DNA from: Azospirillum sp. TSH100
Lineage (GTDB): Bacteria; Pseudomonadota; Alphaproteobacteria; Azospirillales; Azospirillaceae
NCBI RefSeq assembly: GCF_004923295.1
Contig: NZ_CP039635.1
Coordinates: forward strand, 826,501-890,500
Direction: 5' to 3'
DNA length: 64,000 nucleotides
In this document: positions 40,892 to 49,755 of the stretch, one piece after another
How positions within the stretch are numbered: the first letter of the stretch is position 1
Layout of the letters: each line of letters opens with the position of its first letter
Program-made: the position numbers and the translations under genes
The notes under the pieces: generated by a model
The model's input: the letters and a program-made list of their open reading frames with translations, nothing else
Told to the model about the DNA's origin: nothing
The model's database searches: none

Positions 40892-41653
40892 ATGCGCACC
40901 ATCCCGCAAGCTGCTGTTGACTTGGTGAAAGAGGCCGAAGGCCTGCGCCTGACCGCCTACCCGGATCCCGCCACCGGCGGTGCTCCCTGGACGATCGGCT
41001 ACGGCCACACCGGTCCGGATGTCCGGCCGGGCCTGCGCATCACCGAGGCGCAGGCCGAGCAGCTGTTGCAGGCCGATCTGGACGCCGCCGCGGCGGTGGT
41101 CGACCGCGCCGTCACCGTGGACCTGAGCGACAACCAGCGCGGGGCGCTGATGGCTTTCGTCATGAACGTCGGCGCCGGCCGGAAGGCGAAGGGGAAGGAC
41201 GCTGGCAAAGACGGGTTCGTCACCCTGAAGACCGGGCAGCCGTCCACCCTGCTGCGCAAGCTGAACGTTGGTGACGCCGCTGGTGCCGCGGCCGAGTTCG
41301 CCAAATGGACACGCGGCGCCGGCAAGATGATGCCCGGCCTGGTCAAGCGCCGGGCGGCCGAGGCGGCGCTGTTCCTGTCGGGCGAGGTTCATCCGGTGAG
41401 CCGGGTTGCCGAGCCGGCGCCGACCATGAAGCCGATGGCCAAGTCGGTCAGCGCCGTCAGCGGCGGCGGTGCGCTCGGCCTCGCTGGTGTCGCCGCTCTT
41501 CTGGACCAGGCGCGCGATGTGTCGGCGGCGCTCAAGGAGCTGCTGGAGGTGCTGCCGTCGGGGGCGCTGGGCTGGGCGGTGGCCACTCTGCTGGGAGCGG
41601 CAGTGGCGGTGATGCTGTATCGCCGCTGGGAAGACCAGCGTGAGTCGGCCTGA
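40892..41653 (+). CDS. Endolysin, GH24 lysozyme with C-terminal membrane segment
   Basis: A 253-residue protein. The GH24 catalytic set is Glu16 (KEAEGLRL), Asp25 (TAYPDPAT) and Thr34 in WTIGYGHT, as in T4/P21-type lysozymes that cut peptidoglycan. Residues ~110-165 complete the lysozyme fold (RGALMAFVMNVGAG). A linker then leads to a hydrophobic segment near the end (LGWAVATLLGAAVAVMLYRR), so the enzyme seems membrane-tethered. GGAGG precedes the ATG. It follows a terminator, so it has its own promoter or readthrough control. Confidence 0.9.
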   Translation: MRTIPQAAVDLVKEAEGLRLTAYPDPATGGAPWTIGYGHTGPDVRPGLRITEAQAEQLLQADLDAAAAVVDRAVTVDLSDNQRGALMAFVMNVGAGRKAKGKDAGKDGFVTLKTGQPSTLLRKLNVGDAAGAAAEFAKWTRGAGKMMPGLVKRRAAEAALFLSGEVHPVSRVAEPAPTMKPMAKSVSAVSGGGALGLAGVAALLDQARDVSAALKELLEVLPSGALGWAVATLLGAAVAVMLYRRWEDQRESA

Positions 41654-41751
41654 TGCTGGCCTTTCTTGCCACGGGCTGGGGTCGAGCGGCTGCCGGTCTG
41701 ATCCTCGCCAGCCTGGTGCTGGCGGGGATCGTCACCTTCGGCGCGCGTTGA
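41653..41751 (+). CDS. 32-residue membrane peptide, possible truncated Rz/spanin
   Basis: The ATG overlaps the lysozyme stop (TGATG). The 32-residue product is MLAFLATGWGRAAAGLILAS, then a hydrophobic tail to FGAR: one transmembrane helix with N-terminal Arg. Position right after an endolysin and one N-terminal anchor recall inner-membrane spanins, but the periplasmic coil is missing. The AT-rich cargo starts 26 bases later, so it may be the stub left when cargo entered. Confidence 0.45.
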   Translation: MLAFLATGWGRAAAGLILASLVLAGIVTFGAR

Positions 41752-41776
41752 AGGAGTAATGCTTAAATTAATCATC

Positions 41777-43111
41777 CTACGAACGTGGTCTATACCAATT
41801 ATAAAGCAACATTTGCGGGAAAATCGAATTTTTCAGCGATTTTGGTGCGATTTCTCGCAGGCACTTTACTAAGTCTTCCCAATATTCACCTATTTCCTGC
41901 ATGCGATACGAGGCGTCAATGATAGAGAGATTGTCAAGAGTTCTCCAGCTTCTTGCGTCTAAAATTGCATTATCATTGCTGCCTTGTCGTGAATTACTAG
42001 ATTTATTGTCGTCCGTCTCAGGCTTTTTTTCCGGCAATCCGCCGTTAAATCTGGCAATCGCTCCAATAGCTACAGCAATAGCAGCGCTTCTATTTTCCCA
42101 GTACTTTCCCGTGTATCCTTTTATGCTTCCGGTGGCATGAAATGCGAGCAATAAGCGTGACGGAACAGGTGGGTGTGTCCTCTTTTTTGTGGTTTCGAAT
42201 TTGTCTGAGTCGAGGTGAGGCGACAGTGAAAGTACTGCTACGGCGACTCCAATGAAGAGCATTAGCTGTTCTTGGTCATGTTCTCGAAGAAGTGTTCTCC
42301 AGACATGTTCCATTATGCCATTATTGGTATGATTATCACGCAGTTGCTGTGCTTTATCACGCAGCAATGAACGTGTATAAAACATCCCATGTACGTCGGC
42401 ATCAGTTTCGAAAGCCTGCTTCGAAAGGGCGTCGCCAGAAACTGATCTTTCACTCACAACTCCGGCTAATTCATCTAGAATAACATTCCCCTGACTGTCG
42501 GCCTCGTCTTCCGCTAACGCTCCTTGCCTGCAAATTGATCCCAAATGCCCAAGCCCGACGTGTGCCAGTTCATGATGAATGATGAATGTGAAGGCGATGT
42601 AGGCAATAAGATTGCCGAAATGCATTAAATAATTTTCAGCAACAGGCAGGTCATCCCATAAGAGTTTGAGGAAGTTAGGGCGCTTGTCCGATGGCTTTAG
42701 CGCATCTGGCATGGCTTCCGAAGCTTCGTTACAAATCCCAACAATCTTCGAAACTAACTTTTTGGTGATCAGAATGCCATAACATTTCGGAGAGCGTAAA
42801 ACCCATGCGCCTACTTCTTCCAAGTCAAGTATTGCAAACTGCAACGGAACTCTTTTATCGTTATCTAGCGCATCATATATACGTGATACTAGCGCCTCTC
42901 CGAACTTTTGGTAACCGATTAGTTGACTAGTTATAAGAGCATTGACGCCCATAAACTTCGGGCAATCTTTGCGTCCTGGCCAAAGTTGCTTGTAATTGGA
43001 GCGTATCCATTTGATGAGATAGCCTGTATTGGTTGTCGACTCTCCTTCTTTTTTCATCATAGCCATTTTGATCTGTCTTTTGGTGATTGGTCTTTGCAAT
43101 TCAGCTTCCAA
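41777..43111 (-). CDS. HExxH zinc metallopeptidase, Lit/U49-like cargo protein
   Basis: A 444-residue AT-rich protein. A hydrophobic helix AYIAFTFIIH leads into the zinc motif HHELAHVGLGH (His180-Glu181-...-His184). About 50 residues on lies AFETDADVHGM, a second acidic motif (Glu235/Asp239) that could give the third zinc ligand, as in gluzincins. Lit-type (peptidase U49) phage-exclusion proteases have this layout and cut EF-Tu to abort infection by other phages; Lit itself is shorter (about 297 residues), so identity is tentative. The first codon is TTG with no good ribosome site; a TTG at 43096 follows GGAAG. It stands alone, divergent from the lysis genes. Confidence 0.7.
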   Translation of the reverse strand: MEAELQRPITKRQIKMAMMKKEGESTTNTGYLIKWIRSNYKQLWPGRKDCPKFMGVNALITSQLIGYQKFGEALVSRIYDALDNDKRVPLQFAILDLEEVGAWVLRSPKCYGILITKKLVSKIVGICNEASEAMPDALKPSDKRPNFLKLLWDDLPVAENYLMHFGNLIAYIAFTFIIHHELAHVGLGHLGSICRQGALAEDEADSQGNVILDELAGVVSERSVSGDALSKQAFETDADVHGMFYTRSLLRDKAQQLRDNHTNNGIMEHVWRTLLREHDQEQLMLFIGVAVAVLSLSPHLDSDKFETTKKRTHPPVPSRLLLAFHATGSIKGYTGKYWENRSAAIAVAIGAIARFNGGLPEKKPETDDNKSSNSRQGSNDNAILDARSWRTLDNLSIIDASYRMQEIGEYWEDLVKCLREIAPKSLKNSIFPQMLLYNWYRPRS

Positions 43112-43166
43112 TTCTAAATGCTGTTAGCGTATGGATCGGAGAAAATATTGGACTTATCTTATTTGC

Positions 43167-43191
43167 AGTCTCGGCATGCCAAGCCGAGACT
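43167..43191. repeat. Perfect 9-bp stem-loop
   Basis: AGTCTCGGC at 43167-43175 and GCCGAGACT at 43183-43191 surround the 7-base loop ATGCCAA. It lies 56 bases upstream of the metallopeptidase frame, in a stretch (43112-43806) that otherwise holds no supported gene and probably contains the prophage-host junction. Confidence 0.55.
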
Positions 43192-43405
43192 TTGAGCGGC
43201 ATTGCAACTCCTTGCCAGTTCTGCCATTAAGTGCATCATACATCTGATGCACCAGCAAGTCTTGTTATCCCAAAACCCATTTTGGTGGCTAAAATGTTCT
43301 GCAGTCTCAAGAAGCATGTAGCGATTGAATATCACCATACGTGAATAGCGAATATCCTTTGCTCGTATCACATCGCGAAATTGCCTGCATCGCGATGCTC
43401 GCAGA

Positions 43406-43423
43406 GGACGATAATTATCGTCC
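43406..43423. repeat. Perfect 18-bp palindrome near the prophage edge
   Basis: GGACGATAATTATCGTCC reads identically on both strands. A second perfect palindrome, GCATCGCGATGC, lies 7 bases to the left (43387-43398). Both are in the 43112-43806 interval between cargo gene and first chromosomal gene. Confidence 0.6.
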
Positions 43424-43806
43424 GCGAAAACGCTGTTCGATGGTTAGCCTTCAAAGTGTCCGCTGATCCGCGCTGACGACGGCTTTCCTGGAAAAAATGC
43501 TGACTAAAGTGCGGGCGGCCGGTAAATCACAGCCACCCGCAGGAAAAGACGACCTCTTTCAGTTACTAAGTCTCTGGCATCATTCGAAAACTGCAGATTG
43601 TTTCAGCCTGTCATAGCCGCGGTGGGTTAGGTCTGGCAGGTGCCCGACGCCGGAACTAGACGGTTCGGACGGTATTTTGACAGTTGGGGATGCAGGTTCG
43701 GGGGTGAAAGTCTGGCCTGGGTTGCTCCCATGCGGGTGGTTGCTCCGTGGGGGCCCGTGTTATCCATGGGACATCGTCAGATCCATGGCAGTTTGCGGGG
43801 CTTTCC

Positions 43807-44499
43807 ATGCCGTTTCCCTTCCAGGCGCTCGTCTTCGACCTCGACGGAACGCTGATCGACAGTGCGCCCGACATGACCCGCGTGCTGAACCGCACCCTGA
43901 CCGAGTTCGGCCGCACCGCCCTGACGGAGGCGCAGGTGCGGACGATGATCGGCGACGGGTCGGCGATGCTGGTGCGCCAGGCCTTCGCCGCGACGGGCGC
44001 CCCGTTGGGGGACGAGGCGGTGCAGCCGGTGCTGCGCCATTATCTCGATACCTATTACGACGATGCCGAACCGCCGGTGCTCTATGCCGACGTGGCGGAA
44101 ACCCTGACGGCGCTGGCGGAGCGTGGGGTGCGGCTGGGGCTGTGCACCAACAAGCCGGAGCGGATCACCCGCAAGCTGCTGGGGATCATGGGGCTGGAGG
44201 GGCTGTTCGGCGCGGTGGCCGGCGGCGACACCCTGCCGGTCAAGAAGCCGGACGGCCGTCATCTGACCTGGGTTCTGGAACAGCTGGACGCCAAAGTCGA
44301 CTCCACCGGCGGGCCGGCACGGGCGGCGATGATCGGCGACAACGGCAACGATGTTAAGGCGGCGCGGTCGGCGGGCGTGCCGGTGGTCGCCATGAGCTAC
44401 GGCTATCCCCGCATGCCGGTGGAGGAACTGGGCGCCGACCTGATCCTCCACCGCTTCGCCGATCTGCCGGAAGGGCTGACCCGGCTGGCATTCACGTGA
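43807..44499 (+). CDS. gph: Phosphoglycolate phosphatase (HAD family)
   Basis: A 230-residue HAD hydrolase. Motif I is FDLDGTLIDS with nucleophile Asp11 and Asp13; motif II is LCTNKP; the motif III Lys lies in KKPDGRH and motif IV is MIGDNGNDV. The cap domain PDMTRVLNRTLTEFGR is typical of GphA, which removes 2-phosphoglycolate produced by DNA repair or by Rubisco. The ATG at 43807 is favoured over upstream codons from 43747. It is the first chromosomal gene after the prophage. Confidence 0.85.
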   Translation: MPFPFQALVFDLDGTLIDSAPDMTRVLNRTLTEFGRTALTEAQVRTMIGDGSAMLVRQAFAATGAPLGDEAVQPVLRHYLDTYYDDAEPPVLYADVAETLTALAERGVRLGLCTNKPERITRKLLGIMGLEGLFGAVAGGDTLPVKKPDGRHLTWVLEQLDAKVDSTGGPARAAMIGDNGNDVKAARSAGVPVVAMSYGYPRMPVEELGADLILHRFADLPEGLTRLAFT

Positions 44500-44887
44500 G
44501 GGACGGCGCCTGACGGACGGCACCGGCCAAGCGTGTCGCGACTGGTCCGTACACGGACGATTGCATACGCGGATACTATCCCTTTGGACAGCGGGGGTAT
44601 CCCTCAGGACCGGCAGGCCGACGGAGCAAAGCCCCTAAACTGCTATGGTCGATCCGGCCCCGCCGGGCGACGGGACGCCGATCCGGAGGAGGACGCGCCA
44701 TGATGCAGGACGATGCCCTGACGGCCGGCTCGCTGGCTTTCGCCGCAACTGTCCTGCTGCTGACGCTGGCCGCAGCCGGCAGGCACAACAAGCAATCAAG
44801 AACCTGCCGGGTGCGGGTCGGACGGCGGCGGAGGATGCCGCTGTCCGGCCAGCGCGACGGCGGTCGTCAATGGGAAGGACCTCCACC
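44500..44887. other. Intergenic region without a supported gene
   Basis: A 388-base gap. A rightward frame from 44700 encodes a hydrophobic start (ALTAGSLAFAATVLLLTLAA) but degenerates into Arg-rich sequence and runs across the next gene, so it is not called. No tRNA or terminator visible. Confidence 0.4.
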
Positions 44888-45151
44888 ATGGCTTCTCGCA
44901 TGGCTCGGATCGTTCATATGGGCAAACTGGGCGGCTATGCGGCGCTGCTGGACGGCAAGCTCCTCGAACTGGAAGGCCGCTTCCTTTGGCCGTCGGCATC
45001 GGCGGTAGGCGAGGCGGCCCGCCGTGCCGGCATCGTGCCGTCCGACATGATCATCGACACCCGCTCTCCCGGTGGCGTCAAGCCGGTTGGCGCCGTCAGC
45101 GCACCGGCTGCGGCGACACCCCGGCCCGGCGGTCTGCCGCTGGCGGCGTGA
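44888..45151 (+). CDS. Hypothetical protein
   Basis: An 87-residue protein starting MASRMARIVHMGKLGGYAAL, with LEGRFLWPSASAVGEAARRA as main helix and a Pro/Ala-rich end. No family known to me. GGAAGGAC lies upstream. Its 3' end overlaps the convergent DUF3108 gene by 56 bases. Confidence 0.5.
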   Translation: MASRMARIVHMGKLGGYAALLDGKLLELEGRFLWPSASAVGEAARRAGIVPSDMIIDTRSPGGVKPVGAVSAPAAATPRPGGLPLAA

Positions 45152-46046
45152 CACCGGTCAGATGGACCACGACGCTGCCGAAGTCGCTGTCCGTCTCCAG
45201 CCGCACCGGCAGGGGCGGATAGCCGGCGGCGACCGGTGCCAGCCATAGATTGACCGGCGGCCGGTCCGCCGGGTTGTTCCGCTGCCAGAAGCGTCCGCCC
45301 GAAGATGAGCGAGCATAGCCGGCGACCGGTTTGTAGGTCACGCGGCATTGCTGGGCGACGCCAGAGAAGATCGAGTAGCGTGACGGATCGACGATCCGCC
45401 GCCCGACCTCGCTGAACACCATGTCATAGCGGCGGCGGCCATCGAACACCGGCAGCGACCGGTCACAACTCTGGCTCGCTCCCACCGCGAACAGCAGATC
45501 GAGCACGGCGGTCAGCGGATCCAGCGTGTCGCGCTGCAAGGCTGGGGGCACCGGTTCGCGGTCGTCCGTCTCCGGCGGCGGTGTGACGCTGGTGGAGACG
45601 TCGCCCTGCGGCCCATAGGTCAGGGTGACGTTGCGCGGCTCCCCGCGAAGCAGGCTGGTCTGGCGGTGGCTGGTCGGCCGCAGATCATCGCCATGGACAT
45701 TGCCGTCGCTCTGCGAGTCCGAGCGCCAGTTGAACAGCCGGCCGATGGTGCCGCCGGTCACCGCCGACACCGCGACGCGGTAATGGTCGCCGGCCACGTC
45801 CAGCGTGGCGTCGACATCCAGCGCGGTGACGCCCCCGACGAAGACCCGGTAGGTCACCTTCACCGGTTCCGCCGCTGCCACCAGCGTGGACAGCGCAAGG
45901 AAGGGCAGGGACAGGCCGGCCGCGGCCACGGCTTGCCGGATGGGGCGGGGGAGGCGGCGGGCAAGGCGGCGGTCAAGGCTGCGGGGGCTGGGCTGGGGCA
46001 CGGTCCGAGGCTCCTGCGGTCGGCCAATCACTTTCGGATGGGCCAT
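45096..46046 (-). CDS. DUF3108-family exported protein
   Basis: A 316-residue protein. A Sec-type signal lies after a basic N-terminal extension (LSLPFLALSTLVAAAEPVKV, cleavage near the AAA). The mature part shows VKVTYRVFVGGVTALDVDAT and GGTIGRLFNWRSDSQSDGNV, then TYGPQGDVSTSVTPPPETDD, and ends with strands PVRLETDSDFGSVVVHLTGV, the pattern of DUF3108 (periplasmic, unknown role, often in cell-envelope contexts). The true start may be further in, since the first 40 residues are atypically basic. Confidence 0.7.
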   Translation of the reverse strand: MAHPKVIGRPQEPRTVPQPSPRSLDRRLARRLPRPIRQAVAAAGLSLPFLALSTLVAAAEPVKVTYRVFVGGVTALDVDATLDVAGDHYRVAVSAVTGGTIGRLFNWRSDSQSDGNVHGDDLRPTSHRQTSLLRGEPRNVTLTYGPQGDVSTSVTPPPETDDREPVPPALQRDTLDPLTAVLDLLFAVGASQSCDRSLPVFDGRRRYDMVFSEVGRRIVDPSRYSIFSGVAQQCRVTYKPVAGYARSSSGGRFWQRNNPADRPPVNLWLAPVAAGYPPLPVRLETDSDFGSVVVHLTGVTPPAADRRAGVSPQPVR

Positions 46047-46195
46047 GTCTGGACGGGCGATCTTTTTTTAAGATAGGGATGAATCTGACGCTTGACACCC
46101 GGTGGGGAAGGCCGTAGAAACCCGCCCACCGCAGCGGTGGGGCCGACGAAAGACGGTCGCGACGCTCAAGAGTTCGGTATAAGATTTCAGGGTTC

Positions 46196-46270
46196 GGGCG
46201 CGTAGCTCAGCGGGAGAGCATTCGCTTCACACGCGAAGGGTCACAGGTTCAATCCCTGTCGCGCCCACCA
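46196..46270 (+). tRNA. tRNA-Val(CAC)
   Basis: A full 75-base cloverleaf: acceptor stem GGGCGCG pairs with CGCGCCC; D-stem GCTC/GAGC; anticodon stem TTCGC/GCGAA with loop TTCACAC giving anticodon CAC; T-stem ACAGG/CCTGT with loop TTCAATC; encoded CCA end. Anticodon CAC reads GUG (valine). It lies outside the prophage, so it is not its attachment site. Confidence 0.95.
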
Positions 46271-46518
46271 TCAAAGAAGGCTCTGGACGATGTCCGGGGC
46301 CTTTCTTGCTTTCCGGTCCTGTTTCCCCGGCTTCGACCCGACCTCATGGTCTGATGTCGCGGCGTGTGCCGGGCACGAGAGCAACACGAGAAAGATGCGC
46401 CATAGGATGCTGATGTGGTCGGTGAATCCGCGGTGGATTGACGCAGATCAGCCCTTTTTGCGCTGCAATAGGCTAGACAGGGCCCATCCCTGTCACCCGT
46501 TTCGGAAAGCCAACACAG

Positions 46519-46683
46519 ATGGACGATACCCGTATCGCTTTGCTCTCCCTCGCCCTGCTGGTCGCTGTCCTCGCCGTCATCATCGGTTCGGTGGTTCTCG
46601 TTCCGTCCTTCACCGCCCTGCTGGCGACCCTGCTGGCCTGGGCCAACCTGGCCTATCTGGTCGGTATCACCATCAAGCGCTGA
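46519..46683 (+). CDS. Small two-span membrane protein
   Basis: A 54-residue protein with two hydrophobic helices (LLSLALLVAVLAVIIGSVVL and FTALLATLLAWANLAYLVGI) and a basic end (TIKR). The ATG at 46519 starts after CAACACAG. It fits small membrane proteins, function unknown. The large leftward frame opposite it is a shadow. Confidence 0.55.
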   Translation: MDDTRIALLSLALLVAVLAVIIGSVVLVPSFTALLATLLAWANLAYLVGITIKR

Positions 46684-46837
46684 TCCGAAACCATGGCGAA
46701 GGGGGGAGTCGCCCCCCTCCGCTGCGGGTGCCGAACCATGATTTTCGGCAACAGTCTGTCCTGCGGAAAGCTTTTCTGGACAGGAACGGTCCGTCGGGTT
46801 ATCCAGCGCCCGTTTTCGCCGCGCAAGGACCGACGCC

Positions 46838-47743
46838 ATGACGCCGACCACCGCCCCGACTTCACCCCCGATCGGCAACCAGATCGCCAGCGCGCTGCCG
46901 GTTCTGAGGACGGTGGAAGATCTGCGTGTCCAAGTCGCAGCCTGGCGCCGTGAGGGGCTGACCGTCGCGCTGGTGCCGACCATGGGTGCGCTGCATGACG
47001 GCCATCTCGGCCTCGTGCGGCACGGGCGTGAACTGGCCGACCGGGTGGTCGCCAGCGTCTTCGTCAATCCGACCCAGTTCGCCCCGCACGAGGATTTCGA
47101 CCGCTACCCGCGCGATGAGAGCGGCGATGCCGCCAAGCTGGCCTCGGCCGGTTGCCACGCGCTTTATGCGCCGTCCGTTCGCGCCATGTATCCGGAAGGG
47201 TTCGCCACCGCCATTTCCGTCGGCGGCCCGGCGGAGGGGCTGTGCGGTGCCTTCCGGCCGCAGATGTTCGGCGGGGTGGCCCTGGTGGTGACGAAGCTGT
47301 TCCTCCAAGCGCTGCCCGACGTGGCGGTGTTCGGTGAGAAGGATTACCAGCAGCTGATGGTGATCCGCCGCTTCACCCGCGATCTCGACATTCCCGTCCG
47401 CGTCGAAGGCCTGCCGACGGTGCGCGAGGCCGACGGGCTCGCCATGTCGTCGCGCAACGCCTATCTCAGCGCCGACGAGCGCGCCCGTGCCCCCGAACTG
47501 AACCGGGCGCTGACCGCGGCGGCCGACGCGCTGGCGCGCGGGGCGGAGGTCGACGGCGCCCTGACCGGGATTCGCGGCCGCATTGCCGAGGCCGGTTTCG
47601 GCACCATCGACTATGTCGAATTGCGCGACGCCGAAACGCTGGAGCCGGTGACCGCCGTCACCCGTCCCGCCCGTCTGCTGGCCGCCGCCTGGATGGGCAA
47701 GGCCCGGCTGATCGACAATGTGCCCGTGATTCCAGGTGTCTGA
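46838..47743 (+). CDS. panC: Pantothenate synthetase
   Basis: A 301-residue enzyme that condenses pantoate and beta-alanine with ATP hydrolysis to form pantothenate. The HIGH-like motif is in VPTMGALHDGHLGLVRHGRE, then VASVFVNPTQFAPHEDFDRY, FGEKDYQQLMVIRRF and the KMSKS-like DGLAMSSRNAYLS. Length matches the family. AAGGA lies before the ATG. The PanE-like reductase at 62296 is not adjacent. Confidence 0.95.
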   Translation: MTPTTAPTSPPIGNQIASALPVLRTVEDLRVQVAAWRREGLTVALVPTMGALHDGHLGLVRHGRELADRVVASVFVNPTQFAPHEDFDRYPRDESGDAAKLASAGCHALYAPSVRAMYPEGFATAISVGGPAEGLCGAFRPQMFGGVALVVTKLFLQALPDVAVFGEKDYQQLMVIRRFTRDLDIPVRVEGLPTVREADGLAMSSRNAYLSADERARAPELNRALTAAADALARGAEVDGALTGIRGRIAEAGFGTIDYVELRDAETLEPVTAVTRPARLLAAAWMGKARLIDNVPVIPGV

Positions 47744-47922
47744 TTCCGGCCGCCTGATCTCGGCCTGATCTCCGCCGGCTGAGCGGCCGGGAACGAGGGC
47801 CGAAAACGCTGGTCAACGCCATTATCGGCATTTGACCGGCATTTGTTGCTCGCCTAGCATTCCATTGTGGGCATGGCCACGACGGGTCTCGTGATCCCCG
47901 CGATGGGGGCGGAAAGGCGATC

Positions 47923-48378
47923 TTGCGGCTCGTTCGTCGCAACCGGCATGGCGAAACGGTTTCCCTGATGCCGCTCCTCCTGACCGGCCTGTTGCTGGTT
48001 CTGGCGGCGCTTGGGGCGACCGGCGCCGTGGTGGCCAGCCGCAATCGCGCTCCGGCAGCCCAGTCGCAATTGGGCCCCGACAAGAAATACGCAGCCTTGC
48101 CGATGATGACCTTCAGCCTGGGCGGCAACGATGCCCGGATGGTGGATGTCAAGGTTCTGCTGGAGATCGACCCGACGGTGGACGGCAAGGTGGCCGATCC
48201 GTATGTGCCCCGCATCTCCGACCGCCTGTCCGACCGCATGCGCCAGATCGATCCGCAACAGCTGACCGGCGCCGATGGGGCGATGCTGATGAAGAGCACG
48301 ATCGCCGGTGTGCTCGACCGCGAACTGCGCGGCGTGCGGGTGAAGGAAATCCTGCTGGACCGCATGGTGGTCCGGTAA
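47923..48378 (+). CDS. fliL: FliL-family flagellar protein
   Basis: A 151-residue protein. A single membrane span is near the start (LLLTGLLLVLAALGATGAVV). The periplasmic part carries ARMVDVKVLLEIDPTVDGKV and the C-terminal REL-x-x-V-KEILLDRMVV, matching FliL, which associates with the flagellar stator and motor. The TTG start has GGAAAGG upstream; ATG 47968 would remove the basic cytoplasmic N-terminus. No other flagellar gene is in the window. Confidence 0.6.
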   Translation: MRLVRRNRHGETVSLMPLLLTGLLLVLAALGATGAVVASRNRAPAAQSQLGPDKKYAALPMMTFSLGGNDARMVDVKVLLEIDPTVDGKVADPYVPRISDRLSDRMRQIDPQQLTGADGAMLMKSTIAGVLDRELRGVRVKEILLDRMVVR

Positions 48379-48391
48379 CGCCAAAAGGAAT

Positions 48392-48424
48392 GCCGGCCCC
48401 GATGCCATCCATCCAGGGGCCGGC
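48392..48424. terminator. Hairpin between convergent genes
   Basis: GCCGGCCCC (48392-48400) pairs with GGGGCCGGC (48416-48424) around a 15-base loop. It lies between the convergent FliL-type gene and OFA transporter. No T-run follows, so termination is likely but weak. Confidence 0.4.
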
Positions 48425-48447
48425 TCTTGCGCTCGATCTGCCGGCTT

Positions 48448-49755
48448 TCAGTCCGCCAGACGGGTGGTCAGGCGCGGGGCGGCGCTGCTGGCCGCCGCGA
48501 CATAGCGGGCGCGCATCGGCTTCAGGACGAACAGGGCGAGGAAGGCGGCCAGCGCGTTGACGATGGCGACGCTGTAGAAGACGGTCTGCCAGCTGCCGGT
48601 CGCTTCCACCATCAGGTTGCCGACGGGGACCAGCAGGGCGGCCACGCCCTTGGCGGTGTAGAGCATGCCGGCGTTGGTGGCGGCGAAGCGCGAGCCGAAG
48701 GTATCGCCGCAGCAGGCGGGAAACAGGCTGAAGATCTCGCCCCAGGCGAAGAACACCAGACCGGTCAGGATGACGAAGGCGACCGGATCGGCGCCATAGG
48801 CGCTGAGCGCCATCACGCCGACCGCCTCGATGGTGAAGGCGATGAACATGGTGTTTTCGCGCCCGATATGGTCGGACACCCAGCCGAAGAAGGGCCGCGT
48901 GATGCCGTTCATCACCCGGTCGATCGACAGGGCGAAGGTCAGCGCCGGCAGGGTCAGGCCCAGGATGCTGACCGGCGCGTCGATCAGCTTCATGTCGGTG
49001 GCGATGGGGCCGAGCTGGGCGGTCACCATCAGTCCGCCGGCGGCGACCATGGTGAACATGCCGTACATGATCCAGAAGACCGGGGTGCGCAGCATCTCCT
49101 GCGGGGTGTAGTGGCGGCGCTGAGAGGCGGCGGCGCCACGCGCCGGCCCATAGCCATGCTTGGGCGGGTCGGCCATGAAGCAGGCCAGCACCAGGATCAC
49201 CAGCCCCTGGCCCAGCCCGAAGGTCATGAAGGTGGTCTCGAAGCCGGAGGTCTCGATCATGGTGGCGATCGGCACCACCGTCAGGGCGGAGCCGGCGCCG
49301 AAGCCGGCGGCCGTCAGGCCGGCGGCAAGGCCGCGGCGGTCGGGGAACCACTTCAGGGCGTTGCCGACGCAGGTGCCATAGACACCGCCGGCGCCGATGC
49401 CGCCGATCACCGCGGCCAGATACAGCAGGGGCAGGGAATCCGCCACCGCGTTCAGCGCCCAGGACAGGGCGCACAGGGCGCCGCCCACCAGCACGACGAT
49501 GCGCGGGCCGAATTTGTCGACGAACCAGCCCTCCACCGGCACCAGCCAGGTTTCGGTGACGATGAAGATGGTGAAGGCCACCTGGATCGCCGTGCGGCCC
49601 CAGCCATGCTTGTCGTCGATCGGCTCGACGAACAGGGTCCAGCCATATTGCAGGTTGGCGATCATCGACATGCAGACGATGCCGAGGACCAACTGCATCC
49701 AGCGCCCGCCCCAGGGTGCGACCTGGGCCGTATTGCCGTGCGCGTCACGCACCAT
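48448..49755 (-). CDS. OFA-family MFS transporter (oxalate/formate antiporter type), copy 1
   Basis: A 435-residue, twelve-span MFS protein. It carries the OFA signature GGRWMQLVLGIVCMSMIANL at the start and the MFS loop VDKFGPRIVVLVGG, GTCVGNALKWFPDRRGLAAG, and FGWVSDHIGRENTMF in the second half. OFA members exchange oxalate and formate or carry related monocarboxylates. The ATG at 49755 follows GGAGGAAGG; upstream codons to 49902 would run through the operator at 49914-area spacing. It is a close paralogue of the protein at 59731. Confidence 0.85.
   Translation of the reverse strand: MVRDAHGNTAQVAPWGGRWMQLVLGIVCMSMIANLQYGWTLFVEPIDDKHGWGRTAIQVAFTIFIVTETWLVPVEGWFVDKFGPRIVVLVGGALCALSWALNAVADSLPLLYLAAVIGGIGAGGVYGTCVGNALKWFPDRRGLAAGLTAAGFGAGSALTVVPIATMIETSGFETTFMTFGLGQGLVILVLACFMADPPKHGYGPARGAAASQRRHYTPQEMLRTPVFWIMYGMFTMVAAGGLMVTAQLGPIATDMKLIDAPVSILGLTLPALTFALSIDRVMNGITRPFFGWVSDHIGRENTMFIAFTIEAVGVMALSAYGADPVAFVILTGLVFFAWGEIFSLFPACCGDTFGSRFAATNAGMLYTAKGVAALLVPVGNLMVEATGSWQTVFYSVAIVNALAAFLALFVLKPMRARYVAAASSAAPRLTTRLAD

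Noticed and set aside
43159..43371. 70-codon leftward frame with several Cys/His
   Set aside because: It covers a stem-loop, has no ribosome site, and the Cys spacing fits no zinc motif I know.
44700..45008. Rightward frame with a hydrophobic N-terminus
   Set aside because: It becomes Arg-rich after 35 codons and overlaps the better-supported 44888 gene.
46196..46270. tRNA-Val as possible prophage attachment site
   Set aside because: It is about 2.8 kb beyond the last phage-like gene, with chromosomal genes between, and no partial copy of its 3' end was noticed near the integrase.
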